From: Spisula solida | Taxonomy: Eukaryota; Mollusca; Bivalvia; Venerida; Mactridae | Length of the DNA stretch: 64,000 bases | NCBI GenBank assembly: GCA_947247005.1 | Contig: OX365962.1 | Coordinates: 10,451,201 to 10,515,200, forward strand | Reading direction: 5' to 3' | Shown: in pieces, positions 53,596 to 64,000 of the stretch | Layout of the letters: each line of letters begins with the position of its first letter | Position numbering within the stretch: the stretch's first letter is position 1 | Translations under genes and position numbers: made by a program | Notes under the pieces: model-generated | Told to the model about the DNA's origin: nothing | Database searches by the model: none | Seen by the model: only the letters and a program-made list of their open reading frames with translations

Positions 53596-55022
53596 CTGGT
53601 CGGGCGCTCAGACTTTCGTGCTTCTGATAATTTGTATGTCAGACTGTTCGTGTGGTCCAGTCGTCCGTGCTTCTGACTGTTTGACTGTCGGGCTATTCGT
53701 GTTTCTGATTATTTGACCGTTTGACTGTTCGTGCGGTCCGGTCGTTCGTGTTTCTGACTATTTGACCGTTTGACTGTTCGTGCGGTCCGGTCGTTCGTGT
53801 TTCTGACTATTTGACCGTTTGACTAATCGTTCGGTCCAGCTGTTCGTGCTTCTGACTATTAAACCGTTTGACTGTTCGTGCGGTCCGGTCGTTCGTGTTT
53901 CTGACTGTTTGACCGTTTGACTGTTCGTGCGGTCCGGTCGTTCGTGTTTCTGACTGTTTAACCGTTTGACTGTTCGTGCGGTCCGGTCGTTCGTGTTTCT
54001 GACTGTTTAACCGTTTGACTGTTCGTGCGGTCCGGTCGTTCGTGTTTCTGACTATTTGACCGTTTGACTGTTCGTGCGGTCCGGCTGTTAGTGCTTCTGA
54101 CTATTTGACCGTTTGACTGTTCGTGTGGTCCGGTTGTTCGTGTTTCTGACTGTTTGACCGTTTGACTGTTCGTGTGGTCCGGCTGTTCGTGCTTCTGACT
54201 ATTTGACCGTTTGACTGTTCGTGCGGTCCGGTCGTTCGTGTTTCTGACTATTTGACCGTTTGACTGTTCGTGCGGTCCGGCTGTTCGTGCTTCTGACTAT
54301 TAAACCGTTTGACTGTTCGTGCGGTCCGGTCGTTCGTGTTTCTGACTGTTTGACCGTTTGACTGTTCGTGCGGTCCGGTCGTTCGTGTTTCTGACTGTTT
54401 GACCGTTTGACTGTTCGTGCGGTCCGGTCGTTCGTGTTTCTGACTATTTGACCGTTTGACTGTTCGTGCGGTCCGGCTGTTAGTGCTTCTGACTATTTGA
54501 CCGTTTGACTGTTCGTGCGGTCCGGTTGTTCGTGTTTCTGACTGTTTGACCGTTTGACTGTTCGTGCGGTCCGGTCGTTCGTGTTTCTGACTATTTGACC
54601 GTTACACTGTTCGTGCGGTCCGGCTGTTAGTGCTTCTGACTATTTGACCGTTTGACTGTTCGTGTGGTCCGGCTGTTCGTGCTTCTGACTATTTGACCGT
54701 TTGACTGTTCGTGCGGTCCGGCTGTTCGTGGTTCTGACTATTTGACCGTTTGACTGTTCGTGTGGTCCGGCTGTTCGTGCTTCTGACTATTTGACCGTTT
54801 GACTGTTCGTGTGGTCCGGCTGTTCGTGCTTCTGACTATTTGACCGTTTGACTGTTCGTGCGGTCCGGCTATTCGTGCTTCTGACTATTTGACCGGGTGA
54901 CTGTTCGTGTGGTCCGGCTGTTCGTGCTGCTGACTATTTGACCGTTTGACTGTTCGTGCGGTCCGGTCGTTCGTGCTTCTGACTATTTGACTGTCTGACC
55001 GTCCGTGCAGTCCGGCTGTTCG
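53590..55022 (+). repeat. 49-bp minisatellite at the fucosyltransferase stop codon
   Basis: About 29 copies of a unit containing TTTGACCGTTTGACTGTTCG and TGCGGTCCGGTCGTTCGTG. The first words (GTTTGACTGG) include the gene's own stop codon. The unit length is not a multiple of three. It must form the 3' UTR or its immediate flank. Confidence 0.93.
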
Positions 55023-56149
55023 TGCTATTAGCTAACGTTGAATAGTTTGATTTGTTTACAAGTGGAAGTGTGTTACAAACAGGATGATTCGGGTCATAAT
55101 TATATGTATTTTTAATGTTTTTTCGGGCTCAATTAATGCACCAAGTTTTCATTTATAAACACCATTTTCTCTATAAATGTTACTATCATTTGGTCCGATT
55201 GTGTTGTTTATATACGAAGGCTGTAATATAAACATAGTACCGGTAATCCAGCTTTGCTGGCATGCTTTCAAACTCTTAAAATTAAGTTTCACGAAGCACA
55301 TAATTTTCAATTGCCAACATAGCGCAGTGGCAGAGCACATAGTTTCAAACGCCAAGGTACTGTTTTATGAAAGTACTTACGAAATTCTTAAACTTAAGTC
55401 AAAATATAGATTCTTTATAATTCTTTAAAAACTTAAAATTTGTGGCGAAGGGATATGAGATATTATAATGAATTAACGATTAAGTTATTACTCCCACAAA
55501 CCATATGTGTGTCCCTCTTTGTATTGTAAAAGCATGATCGTGTGTTTAAATTGTAGCGAAAGTTTAAGATTTTCGTAAGTGCTTTGATAAAACAGAACCC
55601 TAAGGTTCAAACTCTTTCACTTTTTGTATTGTTTTTTAAACGCACATAAATAAACCGTTGCCTATTGCAGTTTTGTTTGTTTTATGCTCTGAGGTCTGGT
55701 AAAAACTAATAAATTTAATATAAACTGAGTACAAAAAGAAACGCACATGTTTCATTTTATCCATAGGACGACGTGTTAAATCGGTAAGTTTGGTTAGTCT
55801 GCCATTATCTTCCTTTGCTACGTATATCAGAATTTTTTGTGTCTGCTTGGGCGAGTTCATATGGAAGTCCGAGAGTCTCTCATTCACTAGATATAGTTAT
55901 CAGGGAAATAACTCATATCAAAATCGCGACACAACCAATTTTACAAACAGTCCTGTAACTTTTACAAAATAGAAATTAATCACATACTTTGGAAGCAAGC
56001 TTATACATTTATATTCGAGATACAACCAATCTTGTGTCAAAATATATCACATTCGCCGTTACAAATGCATACATGTTGAAAATATACTCAATTCAGAGCT
56101 TCTCGACACGAACCAACACATACGCTAACCATACTAAAGGGTTCTTCAC
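55023..56149. other. Downstream of the fucosyltransferase
   Basis: Contains the second ACTGTTTTAT MITE (55359-55595, ends TACTGTTTTATGAAAGTACT and GTGCTTTGATAAAACAG). No further exon seen. The first AATAAA-type signal on plus is around 55648 (ATAAATAAACC). Confidence 0.45.
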
Positions 56150-56515
56150 GTGTATACAAATGGTTGCCTGCGGAAAATATGCAGAATTTTTTGGCCAAAC
56201 AAGATAACAAACAAAGAATTATTAAAGAAAACCAACTGTCATAACATCACTTTGGAAATCAAGCAGAGGAGGCTAAGGTGGCTAGGACATGCACTAAGGA
56301 TGGACCAAACACGACTACCAAAGGTTGCCCTACGATGGACACCTCCTGGAAAAAGGAAACCTGGTCGACCGAAGACCACATGGCGTAGGACTATGGTGGC
56401 AGAACTAAAAGAGATGGGATTATCTTTGGGTGAAGCACAGAGATTGGCCAAAGACAGACCTAAGTGGAGAGAAACCATTGCAGCCTTATGTCCCACAAGG
56501 GACGAAGAGGATTAA
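56150..56515 (+). mobile_element. Non-LTR retrotransposon 3' ORF end, well preserved
   Basis: About 100 intact codons: LEIKQRRLRWLGHALRMDQT, PPGKRKPGRPKTTWRR, then LAKDRPKWRETIAALCPTRD and a stop. This is the C-terminal block typical of RTE-like reverse transcriptases, the same group as 41225-42020. 5' truncated. Confidence 0.85.
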
Positions 56516-57266
56516 GTGTAAGTATACAAATGTAGCTTAATGTTAATTTCACCTTAGTAATGGAATGTCGGCACAACATACGCGTTTTCTGTTTATTCTC
56601 AAATCGTCACCAAAATCATAGTTTTTATTCAAGCGTGTTTCAGTACCAGGTTCAAAGCAAACTAGATCTTCTGAATGTAATGATCCATAGCCTCTGTCAA
56701 CTAAATATTGATGTTGTCCTCCCTGATGATTAACACGCCCGCCAGATTGTCAGTGTCAATAATTTGAAGAATGTTTTCCATAGTGTCTGTCTGCATTTTT
56801 TCGTAGCTACTCGGCTATCGCGCCATTTATATATCTTAGCATTATAAATTTCGATTCTAATATTGTACTCTCAGTGCTTTGATTAATATGAATAGTAAAA
56901 CATGGGCTGTTAAACATAGAAAAGAGGCGTTATAGGACGTGTGCATGCATGTCGATTGTCTTGAGCATAGCTCTCATTCAACACGGTTACTACATTGGTG
57001 CAAGGTTTCAGATACATGTTGTTTATGCCTGATTTCAGGTTTTGAGTATACCAAAAGGTATGTTTTCTTTATTTTCTCTATACAAATTGCATTTTTTCAG
57101 GATTTCAGGTTTTTCAGAATGTTATACTTGCACTCATGCTACTAGCTTCTTGGTGGTATATTTTCAGTCATGATCAATGATACTGTGCGGGCGTATCAAG
57201 CATATTCATAGTCTTTCAACTACAACAGATGAATTACCATTTTATTTTCAACGGCATTTTAGGAAT
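56516..57266. other. Gene-free stretch
   Basis: A short leader-like frame (MSIVLSIALIQHGYYIGA, near 56948) precedes a poor donor GTTTCA; not called. Otherwise no feature. Confidence 0.3.
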
Positions 57267-57535
57267 TTATGTTATAGTTAGAACATATTAAGTAAATTTT
57301 AATGATTAAAAAGGTCGGAGTGAGCGAAGCGAAGCGAGGCCTTTTTAGTCATTAAAATTTACTTAATATGTTCTAACTAACTTAGAATATAACATTCTGC
57401 ATTCTGATTGGCCGATAGAAATTAGCGCCAACGCATGACGTCAAGTCTGTGAAGAGAAAATTTTAATGATTAAATTTTCATTTAACCGCGAAAATGCGGC
57501 GTTTTCATTGGCTCATAATGTAGGTTATATTCTAA
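57267..57535. mobile_element. Fold-back MITE family F, copy F2
   Basis: Nearly identical to 14758-15021, from TTATGTTATAGTTAGAAC to GTTATATTCTAA. The loop is GAGTGAGCGAAGCGAAGCGA, with an extra GAAGC relative to F1. Confidence 0.8.
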
Positions 57536-57758
57536 GGAGTAATAAATATGGTAAACTGCTATTGTGTACAATATCCTTATGGTGAATCGAATGCCTCAAA
57601 TTGTCTATTTGTTTTTAATGCGCGACAACGTAATATTATACTCAGTAATCTATTTTAAAAGTACACAGTGTATATATCATTCGTGTTTTGGTCTGCAAAT
57701 TGTAGTCTTAGCATCTGCCTCGTCGTGTCTTAATAGCGTAGCTACGGCACTGCATATA

Positions 57759-58226
57759 ACAGTGTAGCAATACCATGAAACCTAAGGCTACTAATCCATG
57801 ACGTAATTTGTCAACACTGGAAAACAAAAATAGCCTCAAGTATTTTATTTCTATACCGATTTCTATGAAACATACGCCGGCCTAAGGGGGTAGATGTAAG
57901 CTTTTCACTAAATGTTGGATCCCTATCACCAGCTGTGTTGTTTTTCCAAGGCCCCTGTGAAACATTCGGGTGAAAAAGACGGCTTGAAACTGTCGATCGA
58001 ACCCATATAGGCCCTACAGGTTTCACATGGTGATGGAAAACCGGTCCTGTTGCTGAAAAAAATCTTATTTATCGTGGAAAACATACACGTACAAGTTTTC
58101 CCTTAAGAGACGCTGGCGTATATTTCAAAGAAATCGACGATGACATAAACTACTTACGGCTGATTTTGTTTTCGAAGCAAAGCAATTTTCGGTTATGTAA
58201 AAGACACGTAGTGCTGCTGCACTGTA
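57759..58226. mobile_element. Long fold-back element, copy E2 (diverged)
   Basis: ACAGTGTAGCAATACCATG and the right arm CACGTAGTGCTGCTGCACTG correspond to E1. Shared interior: TATGAAACATACGCC / GGCGTATATTTCA. The central part differs. Confidence 0.65.
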
Positions 58227-58472
58227 TGATTAACATATACTTTTTGAACATAAACTTTTGGAGGCGTTAGCCTATTTCTTAATGCCAACTGAACACCTTT
58301 AGGCTTAACAATGTGAATCCGCACTGAAGTAGTTCCAGAACCTGTCAACATGTCCAATACTGCTACATATGTTTCTCCAAATGTTAAACTGATTTAATTA
58401 AATCAGCAACATTTGTTTATTCTAAGATCAACAATTATTGTCAAACTGTTCGTTAAATCGATATTTTTGCAG

Positions 58473-58616
58473 ACAATCACTCCGCCGGAGCGATATCGAA
58501 CTTGTTATTATAAAAATGACGTGTTCATTAAATGTCCCAGCTGTTTAGCTATGTTTGAATATGTAATCATATGGTGTGGCACTGACCCAGATTCTATAGA
58601 CTGTCTCACGCTGTGA
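58473..58616 (+). CDS. Candidate terminal exon, cysteine-rich
   Basis: After the acceptor CGATATTTTTGCAG, a phase-0 frame reads TITPPERYRTCYYKND, KCPSCLAMFEY, IIWCGTDPDSIDCLTL and stops. Five cysteines in 47 residues and coding-like codons suggest a secreted protein's last exon. No upstream partner was found, so this rests on one splice signal and composition. Confidence 0.32.
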   Translation, partial: TITPPERYRTCYYKNDVFIKCPSCLAMFEYVIIWCGTDPDSIDCLTL

Positions 58617-58965
58617 GGGAAATGATTACAAGACGGTACTGAAGAATCTGATAAATAGGCGCGTATTATTATTTTAGAGCCACTTTTGATACACGCATTC
58701 AATACATGTAGAGATTTCAAATAAATTAATATGCCCCTTTTTACAATTATTTAGTTACGCAACATGCCTATATAGTCACAAATGCCTATTTTTTACATTC
58801 AAGACAAGATCGGCAGCAAGAAAACGAACCATTAAACGTGTAAAGTAGGTTTGAGCTTTAATAGCAGCGACCAGATCTCCTCCCATCACCACTCTCAGTG
58901 CTTTGATTTATTTGTAGTAGACAGGTATATGAAGTGTAACTTATGACGTCATGTGTAGTCAAAAC

Positions 58966-59150
58966 GATTGTATTAAGTCAGACAGGGAAGGCAGCACTCA
59001 ACTTATTCAACCAGTCGAGCACAGAAAACACTATAAACACATATTTAGAACAATGCCCAACTGAAAACACGGCATCCCGCCCCGAAAGTCTGCCGCCTCA
59101 GTCAGTCAAACTAAAACGGAACGAGAACCAGGTGACGAGAAAATAACAAC
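58966..59150 (+). repeat. Dispersed element, copy 7
   Basis: TTAAGTCAGACAGGGAAGGC, ACCAGTCGAGCACAGAAAAC and CAATGCCCAACTGAAAAC; 3' part short. Confidence 0.72.
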
Positions 59151-60940
59151 TGCACATTACACACCACAAGGACAATCTACAACATATATAATAGTGTACA
59201 TGCAATTTTAAAAGATACGAAGCAGCCTTGTGCTGGACAACGAAATTGCAGAATGGCATATACAGAATGAACAAAGTTTAACATGGTTTTGCGAAACATG
59301 GTAGGCACCATTCAACGATTAATTGATTTATGATGACGTTGTTCAGATGTCAACATAGTGACGTTGCAGTTTCAATGATTTTTTGTCTATCAAATATTCC
59401 ATTAGATTTTATTGTGCTTAAAGTTTTTGAATATGCAAAATGCCAAACATTAATCTGACTAAACTTCAGCTATTTTGGCGCGAAACAAAAGCCGTGCACT
59501 TTCACGGCGGTGTGGGGACATTGGAAAGGTAAAAACACGAGGCAGTTCCCCGCTATACCCCGCCTTTCCCTGGGTTGGAGCGTGGTTTCAATTTTCTGGT
59601 GTATGTAATACTTCTAACCCTCTCCTCTTTCAACGTTTCCTTTCAGAAATGTTAACACATAAGAATTTTATTTTAACACAATTTTAAAGCGTATTAGAAA
59701 ATTAATAATCTGTAAGAAATAGCCTACTACACGTACATGATTTAACTACATGTACTTTAAATCACAGGTAGATAAAGAGTTTCTGTTTCAAAATGTTATC
59801 TTCTAAAGAAAGGTGCATTTGTACTAAAGTGGTCAGATTGTCATGGTATCAAAAACAAGAATTGGCTTTCGATATTTTTATAAAGTAATTACATTCAATA
59901 ATAGCATCGTTAGAACTACATGTACATCCATGCAAAATCCCATCGAAATTGGTCGACAAGTTAAAAAGTTATACCATGAAATGTATACCACGGTGTCCAG
60001 TCAGCCACTGAGGTGCTATCAATAGAAACGACAATGCTATTCTGATTTAATAGAAAGTGATTTGACGCCCTATGGGTTTATTTTCTTATTTATGAACGGA
60101 TGTTTACAATATTGATATCAAATTAAAGACGCAGCTCTCTAGTTTCTAATTATGTTATAACAATGACACACCAGTATTGATGAAATGTTTATTAAAAACA
60201 AACTGCACCTCAGTGACTGTGTGGTCAATTTCCCATGTTATAAACCTTTCTAAGATATTATAAATTAAAAAAAATGATTTTTTTATTTACTCTTTGTTAA
60301 TGATACAGTTACCTCTGCTTTGAATTAAATCATTAGAAATTCATTTTTTTTCTTATTTCAGAGACTTTGAACAATCCTTAAAATTTATATCATTCAATAT
60401 GTCAAAATAAATTTAATAGGTCCTTACTAGTACACATATAAAATAATTATAATATACATTGCTATAATAAATATATAATTTATAAATGATATACAGTATA
60501 TCAATTATAGATATTTATACAGCCCACGCACGTTAATTAAAGTACGTGTATAGCCTCAAACGGATTTACACTAGTATTCTTTGGTTTAGTGTAGTTTTAA
60601 TGCGTTTATTTGAAGTTAAAGTGGTGTATTGAAGAACAGTACACGCATGTCTGCATTATTAAAGCTATGTATAGTCACGCATTGGTTATTTTTAGATCAT
60701 TTGTCATGGTCCAGGATATTTCGCGGAAACCGGATACAAATTGGTTAAATCAAAGTTCTAAAAATAGATCTTTAGTCAAATAATTAAATATTTAAAACAT
60801 TTGACTCCTAATGTGTCTTACAAACTATAAATTATTTAATGTACCGCGCACAGGCCTGTAAAAATATTTGATAAACAATCACTTTCCACTTCAGTATTTA
60901 GAAAATACTTTTTGTAAACCAGTCTGTGTGTTTAATAAGG
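59151..60940. other. Gene-free stretch
   Basis: Very AT-rich from 60240 to 60540. 59820-60010 resembles 24590-24790 in reverse (TGGTATAACTTTTT / AAAAAGTTATACCA), so a diverged repeat is likely. No exon called. Confidence 0.4.
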
Positions 60941-60944
60941 CAAG

Positions 60945-60972
60945 TGCGCATGCGCAGTATTAAACAGGAAGT
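60945..60972 (+). promoter_or_regulatory. NRF1 site plus ETS site upstream of gene 4
   Basis: TGCGCATGCGCA (60945-60956) is a perfect palindromic NRF1 consensus. ACAGGAAGTA follows within 10 bases and fits an ETS site. Such pairs are typical of TATA-less animal promoters. They lie about 140-165 bp before the first ATG of the signal-peptide exon. Confidence 0.6.
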
Positions 60973-61108
60973 ATTTGACTACGATAAGGTGGAAGTGAAC
61001 TGCTGGGAATTAAATTGATGTTTTATGAAAGAAAACTAGTATATATGGCCTTATAATTGTTTTAGTTGTTTGTTAAAGACTTAGTTCATTATATTCGGAC
61101 ACGGGAGA

Positions 61109-61181
61109 ATGGAATTTTCTTTCGGATTTGGAACGCTTTGGGCAATATGCACCGTGTTTACACTGACTATTTTTGTCACAG
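61109..61181 (+). CDS. Gene 4, first exon: signal peptide
   Basis: ATG starts MEFSFGFGTLWAICTVFTLT then IFVT and one base before the donor GTACGA. The 24 residues are a strong hydrophobic leader, and phase 1 at the end of a signal-peptide exon is common in secreted and membrane proteins. A promoter-like pair of sites lies upstream. No next exon could be identified up to 64000, so the gene continues to the right. Product unknown. Confidence 0.55.
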
Positions 61182-63630
61182 GTACGAAACTGGCTTTATA
61201 TTCGCACTCCTATATTTACGTACCGACTCCGTTTTGTGTTGTTTTATGAATGAAATCCTTGTTTTAATCATTTCACTGTCTAACAAGGGTATTTATCCCA
61301 GGTGTCGTTCACAAAGGTAGCGTCATTCAACAACAAAAAACTTGATTTGATGTCACTTTTGTCAGTGCTCGCCCTGTTCTCTGATTAAGGGATTTAATAT
61401 TTATTTCCTGGGATCTGTGCTTTCTGATTCCTTTTCGTGACATTTTTAATGATTCTATATTTATAAATTATCTTAATTTTCTTGGGAATTTTGATTTGGT
61501 TAATTCAGAAAATTACATAAATAAACCTAACTCAAAATTGCACTCCAAAACAATGACTCATGAATGAATGAATGGGTGTTAACTGTTAAAAAATCTCAGT
61601 GAGTACAGTCATAACACCAGTTTGGTTTGTCAAATTTACTGGTAATATGTTCCACATCTGTAAAAAAAATATTTAACTGCCTAAAATAAAATAATTCTTA
61701 AAGTTTGCTTGATTTGTTAATGTAAATGTTAATGTTGTTATTTTATTTATATAATTTTTTTATATTTTCCTAGATATTTTATCTCTTATGGCTATGCTCA
61801 TATGATACATACCCAGGTAAGCAGATGCTGCAGAAACTCAACAATGTTGCTAAAGTGCTAGCCTTAACTAGCCCCGCTGTATTAATAATTAGGTCACAGG
61901 TGAGCAGTGCTGGTCTAGATGTAGGATATCTACGTTCACTTCCTTCCTGTGCCAATGCAGGAGTAATTCACAACATTTGCTACTGTACATTGAACCCATG
62001 TGTATGGAATATGTACCTGAGAGGGCTTCCAATGGCTGTGGGTGTAAATAATAGCCAAGTTGTGACTCAGTGATCGAGAACCCAGGGTATACAAATGCTT
62101 ACAAGTCTGAAAATAGACTTTCCCTTACAGCTGTCATTGACAACAGAAGTCCTATGGAATGATGTATCAATGATGTTGTTTGGCTGGTCGCTTTATAAGA
62201 AAAGTGATATGATTATCGCTTCTATCGATGACAGCTCTGTAGAAACTACTAACGGGTGATTAACAAATAAAAGTCACTGAGTATGCTACTTATAAGTTAT
62301 ATAAAGGCTCACAGGGAAGACTGGGTTTACTGTGTTGCCTCTTTAAATGAAGTCTTTATTATAATTATATAAAAGGGCAAATTCTGTCAAACCTAGCTGG
62401 AATGAATATCTTATTTTATTAGTCTATATATGGAAGACCACCTATTCACATGCAAAGTGCCCACCATCATGAATGAACAATAGAAACATGCCATTCACCA
62501 AAAGCTAGCAGGTGGGCACATTTGGCAAAGTTCTGCATAGTATATATGGACACTTCAAACATGATCTCCTACATTATGGGTGGAGCTGTGGCTGAGTGAA
62601 TCTTCTCAACGGGTCACTGGAAATTTCAGAAGCACTTAAATTCAGTATTTCTCACCCAACTCGGGACAAACTGTTTGGAAACCCAGAGGTAGTCTCGCGT
62701 GTATCCCTGGTTGGTGCTGTACACTGAATGGGCATGTTGAAGAACCGAGGAGTCTACATTGTATTTCAAATTCGGAAAGAGCTAGGGCAGCGTGCCCGGA
62801 TTCCTTGTATCACTCAAACTTCCTGTCACATCCCTCAAAGGCAGGAATAAAACTGAATGACCGTGCACTATGACTGTCTTAGTGGAACACAAAAGACACA
62901 GATCTAGGCCGAACTTAAAATATTCTTGTTTTCCCCATCCCGACCCTAGCAGATTTAGAATGGGTAGGTAGGGTAAATATTTTTTTTAACTGTTTCAGTA
63001 TGATAGTTATTGGTTAAGACATACAAATAATGAAGTTTAGAATTAACCCTAAGGTGAAAACCAACAATAATGAAATTTAGAATTAACTCTAAGGTGAAAA
63101 CCAACAGTCTTAAATTTAATGGTAACTAAGATTTAAGAAGCCAGTATTAAAACAAAAAACTTCTAATTTTTAATAAAAATTTTTTATTTCAATTTGGGCA
63201 ATAAAATATTTTGGGTATGGCCCTTTTTAATCGGGTAGGTAGGGGATGGGGAAACAAACAATATTTTATTTTAGGCCCTATCTTCTATATTAAGTTAAAT
63301 TGAATTGTTACTCAATTAGTCTTACTGATGACACAGAGCTTGGATATGATTCAACAATTTTACAGCATACTACATGTATAAATTATATACTAGTATGTAT
63401 ATAATAGATAGTCTGATACATTGACTAAGATATGTACACATTTTTCTTATACCTTGAGGGTATACTTAAGTCACTACATGTATACATATTGATAGAAAAC
63501 CACATTAAACTATAAAGTATAATGATCATATCAGTTTATTTTTCTTTCTTTGTTAAGGTATTAATATTGTAACATCTATTATATCTGTAAATTATCATCA
63601 TAATGTGAAATTTATACGAAGACAAAATCA
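61182..63630 (+). other. Presumed intron of gene 4
   Basis: Contains a fold-back around 62128-62235 (ACAGCTGTCATTGACA / TCGATGACAGCTCTG), a SINE-like stretch at 62570-62790 (TTGGTGCTGTACACTGAATG) and a 43-bp direct duplication at 63028-63110 (TTTAGAATTAACCCTAAGGT). No convincing exon; an 82-codon frame at 61825-62073 is unsupported. Confidence 0.4.
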
Positions 63631-63639
63631 AGTTGAATG

Positions 63640-63725
63640 TACAGTATAACCTCCGTAGAGCGACATCCGGCGGAGACAGAAAAAACTGCCGCTCTGTGGA
63701 GGTGTCGCTCTGTAGAGGTTGATTG
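63640..63725. mobile_element. Tigger/pogo-like MITE end
   Basis: ACAGTATAACCTCCGTAGAG, followed by CTGCCGCTCTGTGGAGGTG and CGCTCTGTAGAGGTTGATTG, is a small symmetric block like pogo-type TIR ends. Confidence 0.45.
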
Positions 63726-64000
63726 TTTCAGAATGTCATTCATAGACTATTGGGTGTACGTAATCACGGTAATTTTAAATTGACGTCGTTTGCTTCTGAT
63801 TAAATGCATAAAATTAGATCTACTCTTAGCCGCGCGTTTTGCGATATAATTCTGAGGATTATTTAATTAAGATCATTGATTAGATACAAAAATGCATACA
63901 ATTCACGGGTCTAGTATTTATTGCTATTAAACGCAACTCTCAACATTATAAACCGAATCCATATTATTTTACGCACATGCCGTATTCAATTGAATTGTTT

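Noticed and set aside
59441..59529. Frame MPNINLTKLQLFWRETKAVH ending at GTAAAA
   Set aside because: Thirty codons and a mediocre donor, with no second exon; not enough.
1..64000. CRISPR arrays, bacterial operons, rRNA genes, provirus
   Set aside because: None seen: tandem arrays lack repeat-spacer structure, and no gag, integrase or capsid-like frames were found.

Overview
This is animal nuclear DNA, AT-rich and intron-rich, and most likely molluscan (bivalve or gastropod). I infer that from the repeat landscape: tRNA-headed SINEs, many short terminal-inverted-repeat (TIR) elements, fold-back elements with a CG-rich loop, and a dispersed repeat whose end reads TAGTCCCCTA. It also fits a GT10 fucosyltransferase of invertebrate type. 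No bacterial operons, rRNA genes or CRISPR arrays were seen. Few long ORFs exist, so the genes below are exon chains built from splice sites and codon-phase agreement.

Genes, left to right. (1) Plus strand, 5' end outside the window: five phase-matched exons (153-206, 10585-10660, 12100-12322, 15758-15863, 18027-18196) give the C-terminal ~210 residues of a single-pass membrane protein. It has an acidic EF-hand-like loop, paired cysteines, one membrane helix and a short basic tail. (2) Minus strand: four phase-matched exons (38165-38207, 36994-37138, 36285-36418, 35049-35178) give a ~150-residue secreted cysteine-rich protein that I do not recognise. Its last coding bases and a consensus 5' splice site lie inside the first unit of a 51-bp minisatellite. 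(3) Plus strand, 51426-53595: a complete three-exon alpha-1,3-fucosyltransferase-like gene (GT10), a type II membrane protein of 404 residues with a 24-residue tandem duplication in its stem. Its stop codon is the start of a 49-bp minisatellite. (4) Plus strand, 61109-61181: a signal-peptide first exon behind an NRF1 plus ETS promoter-like segment; the rest of this gene was not found. Weaker exon candidates lie at 26344-26586, 45394-45430 and 58473-58616.

Most of the remaining sequence is repeats. There are degraded non-LTR retrotransposon 3' ends (8240-8428, 40651-40850, 41225-42020, 46719-47139, 56150-56515), two tRNA-derived SINE families and at least ten TIR/MITE families. Several are nested. 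The best nest is 13135-15071, where a SINE is split by one MITE at a TA and a neighbouring MITE is split by two more elements. A 693-bp element with a 7-8 bp target duplication sits in a LINE 3' region (46008-46700). A 154-bp element sits inside another MITE (50115-50268).

There is no operon logic. Genes 1, 3 and 4 lie on plus and gene 2 on minus. All four encode membrane or secretory-pathway proteins (cell-surface, secreted, Golgi, secreted or membrane). The most unusual signal is that both genes whose last recognised coding exon can be followed, 2 and 3, run directly into minisatellites.
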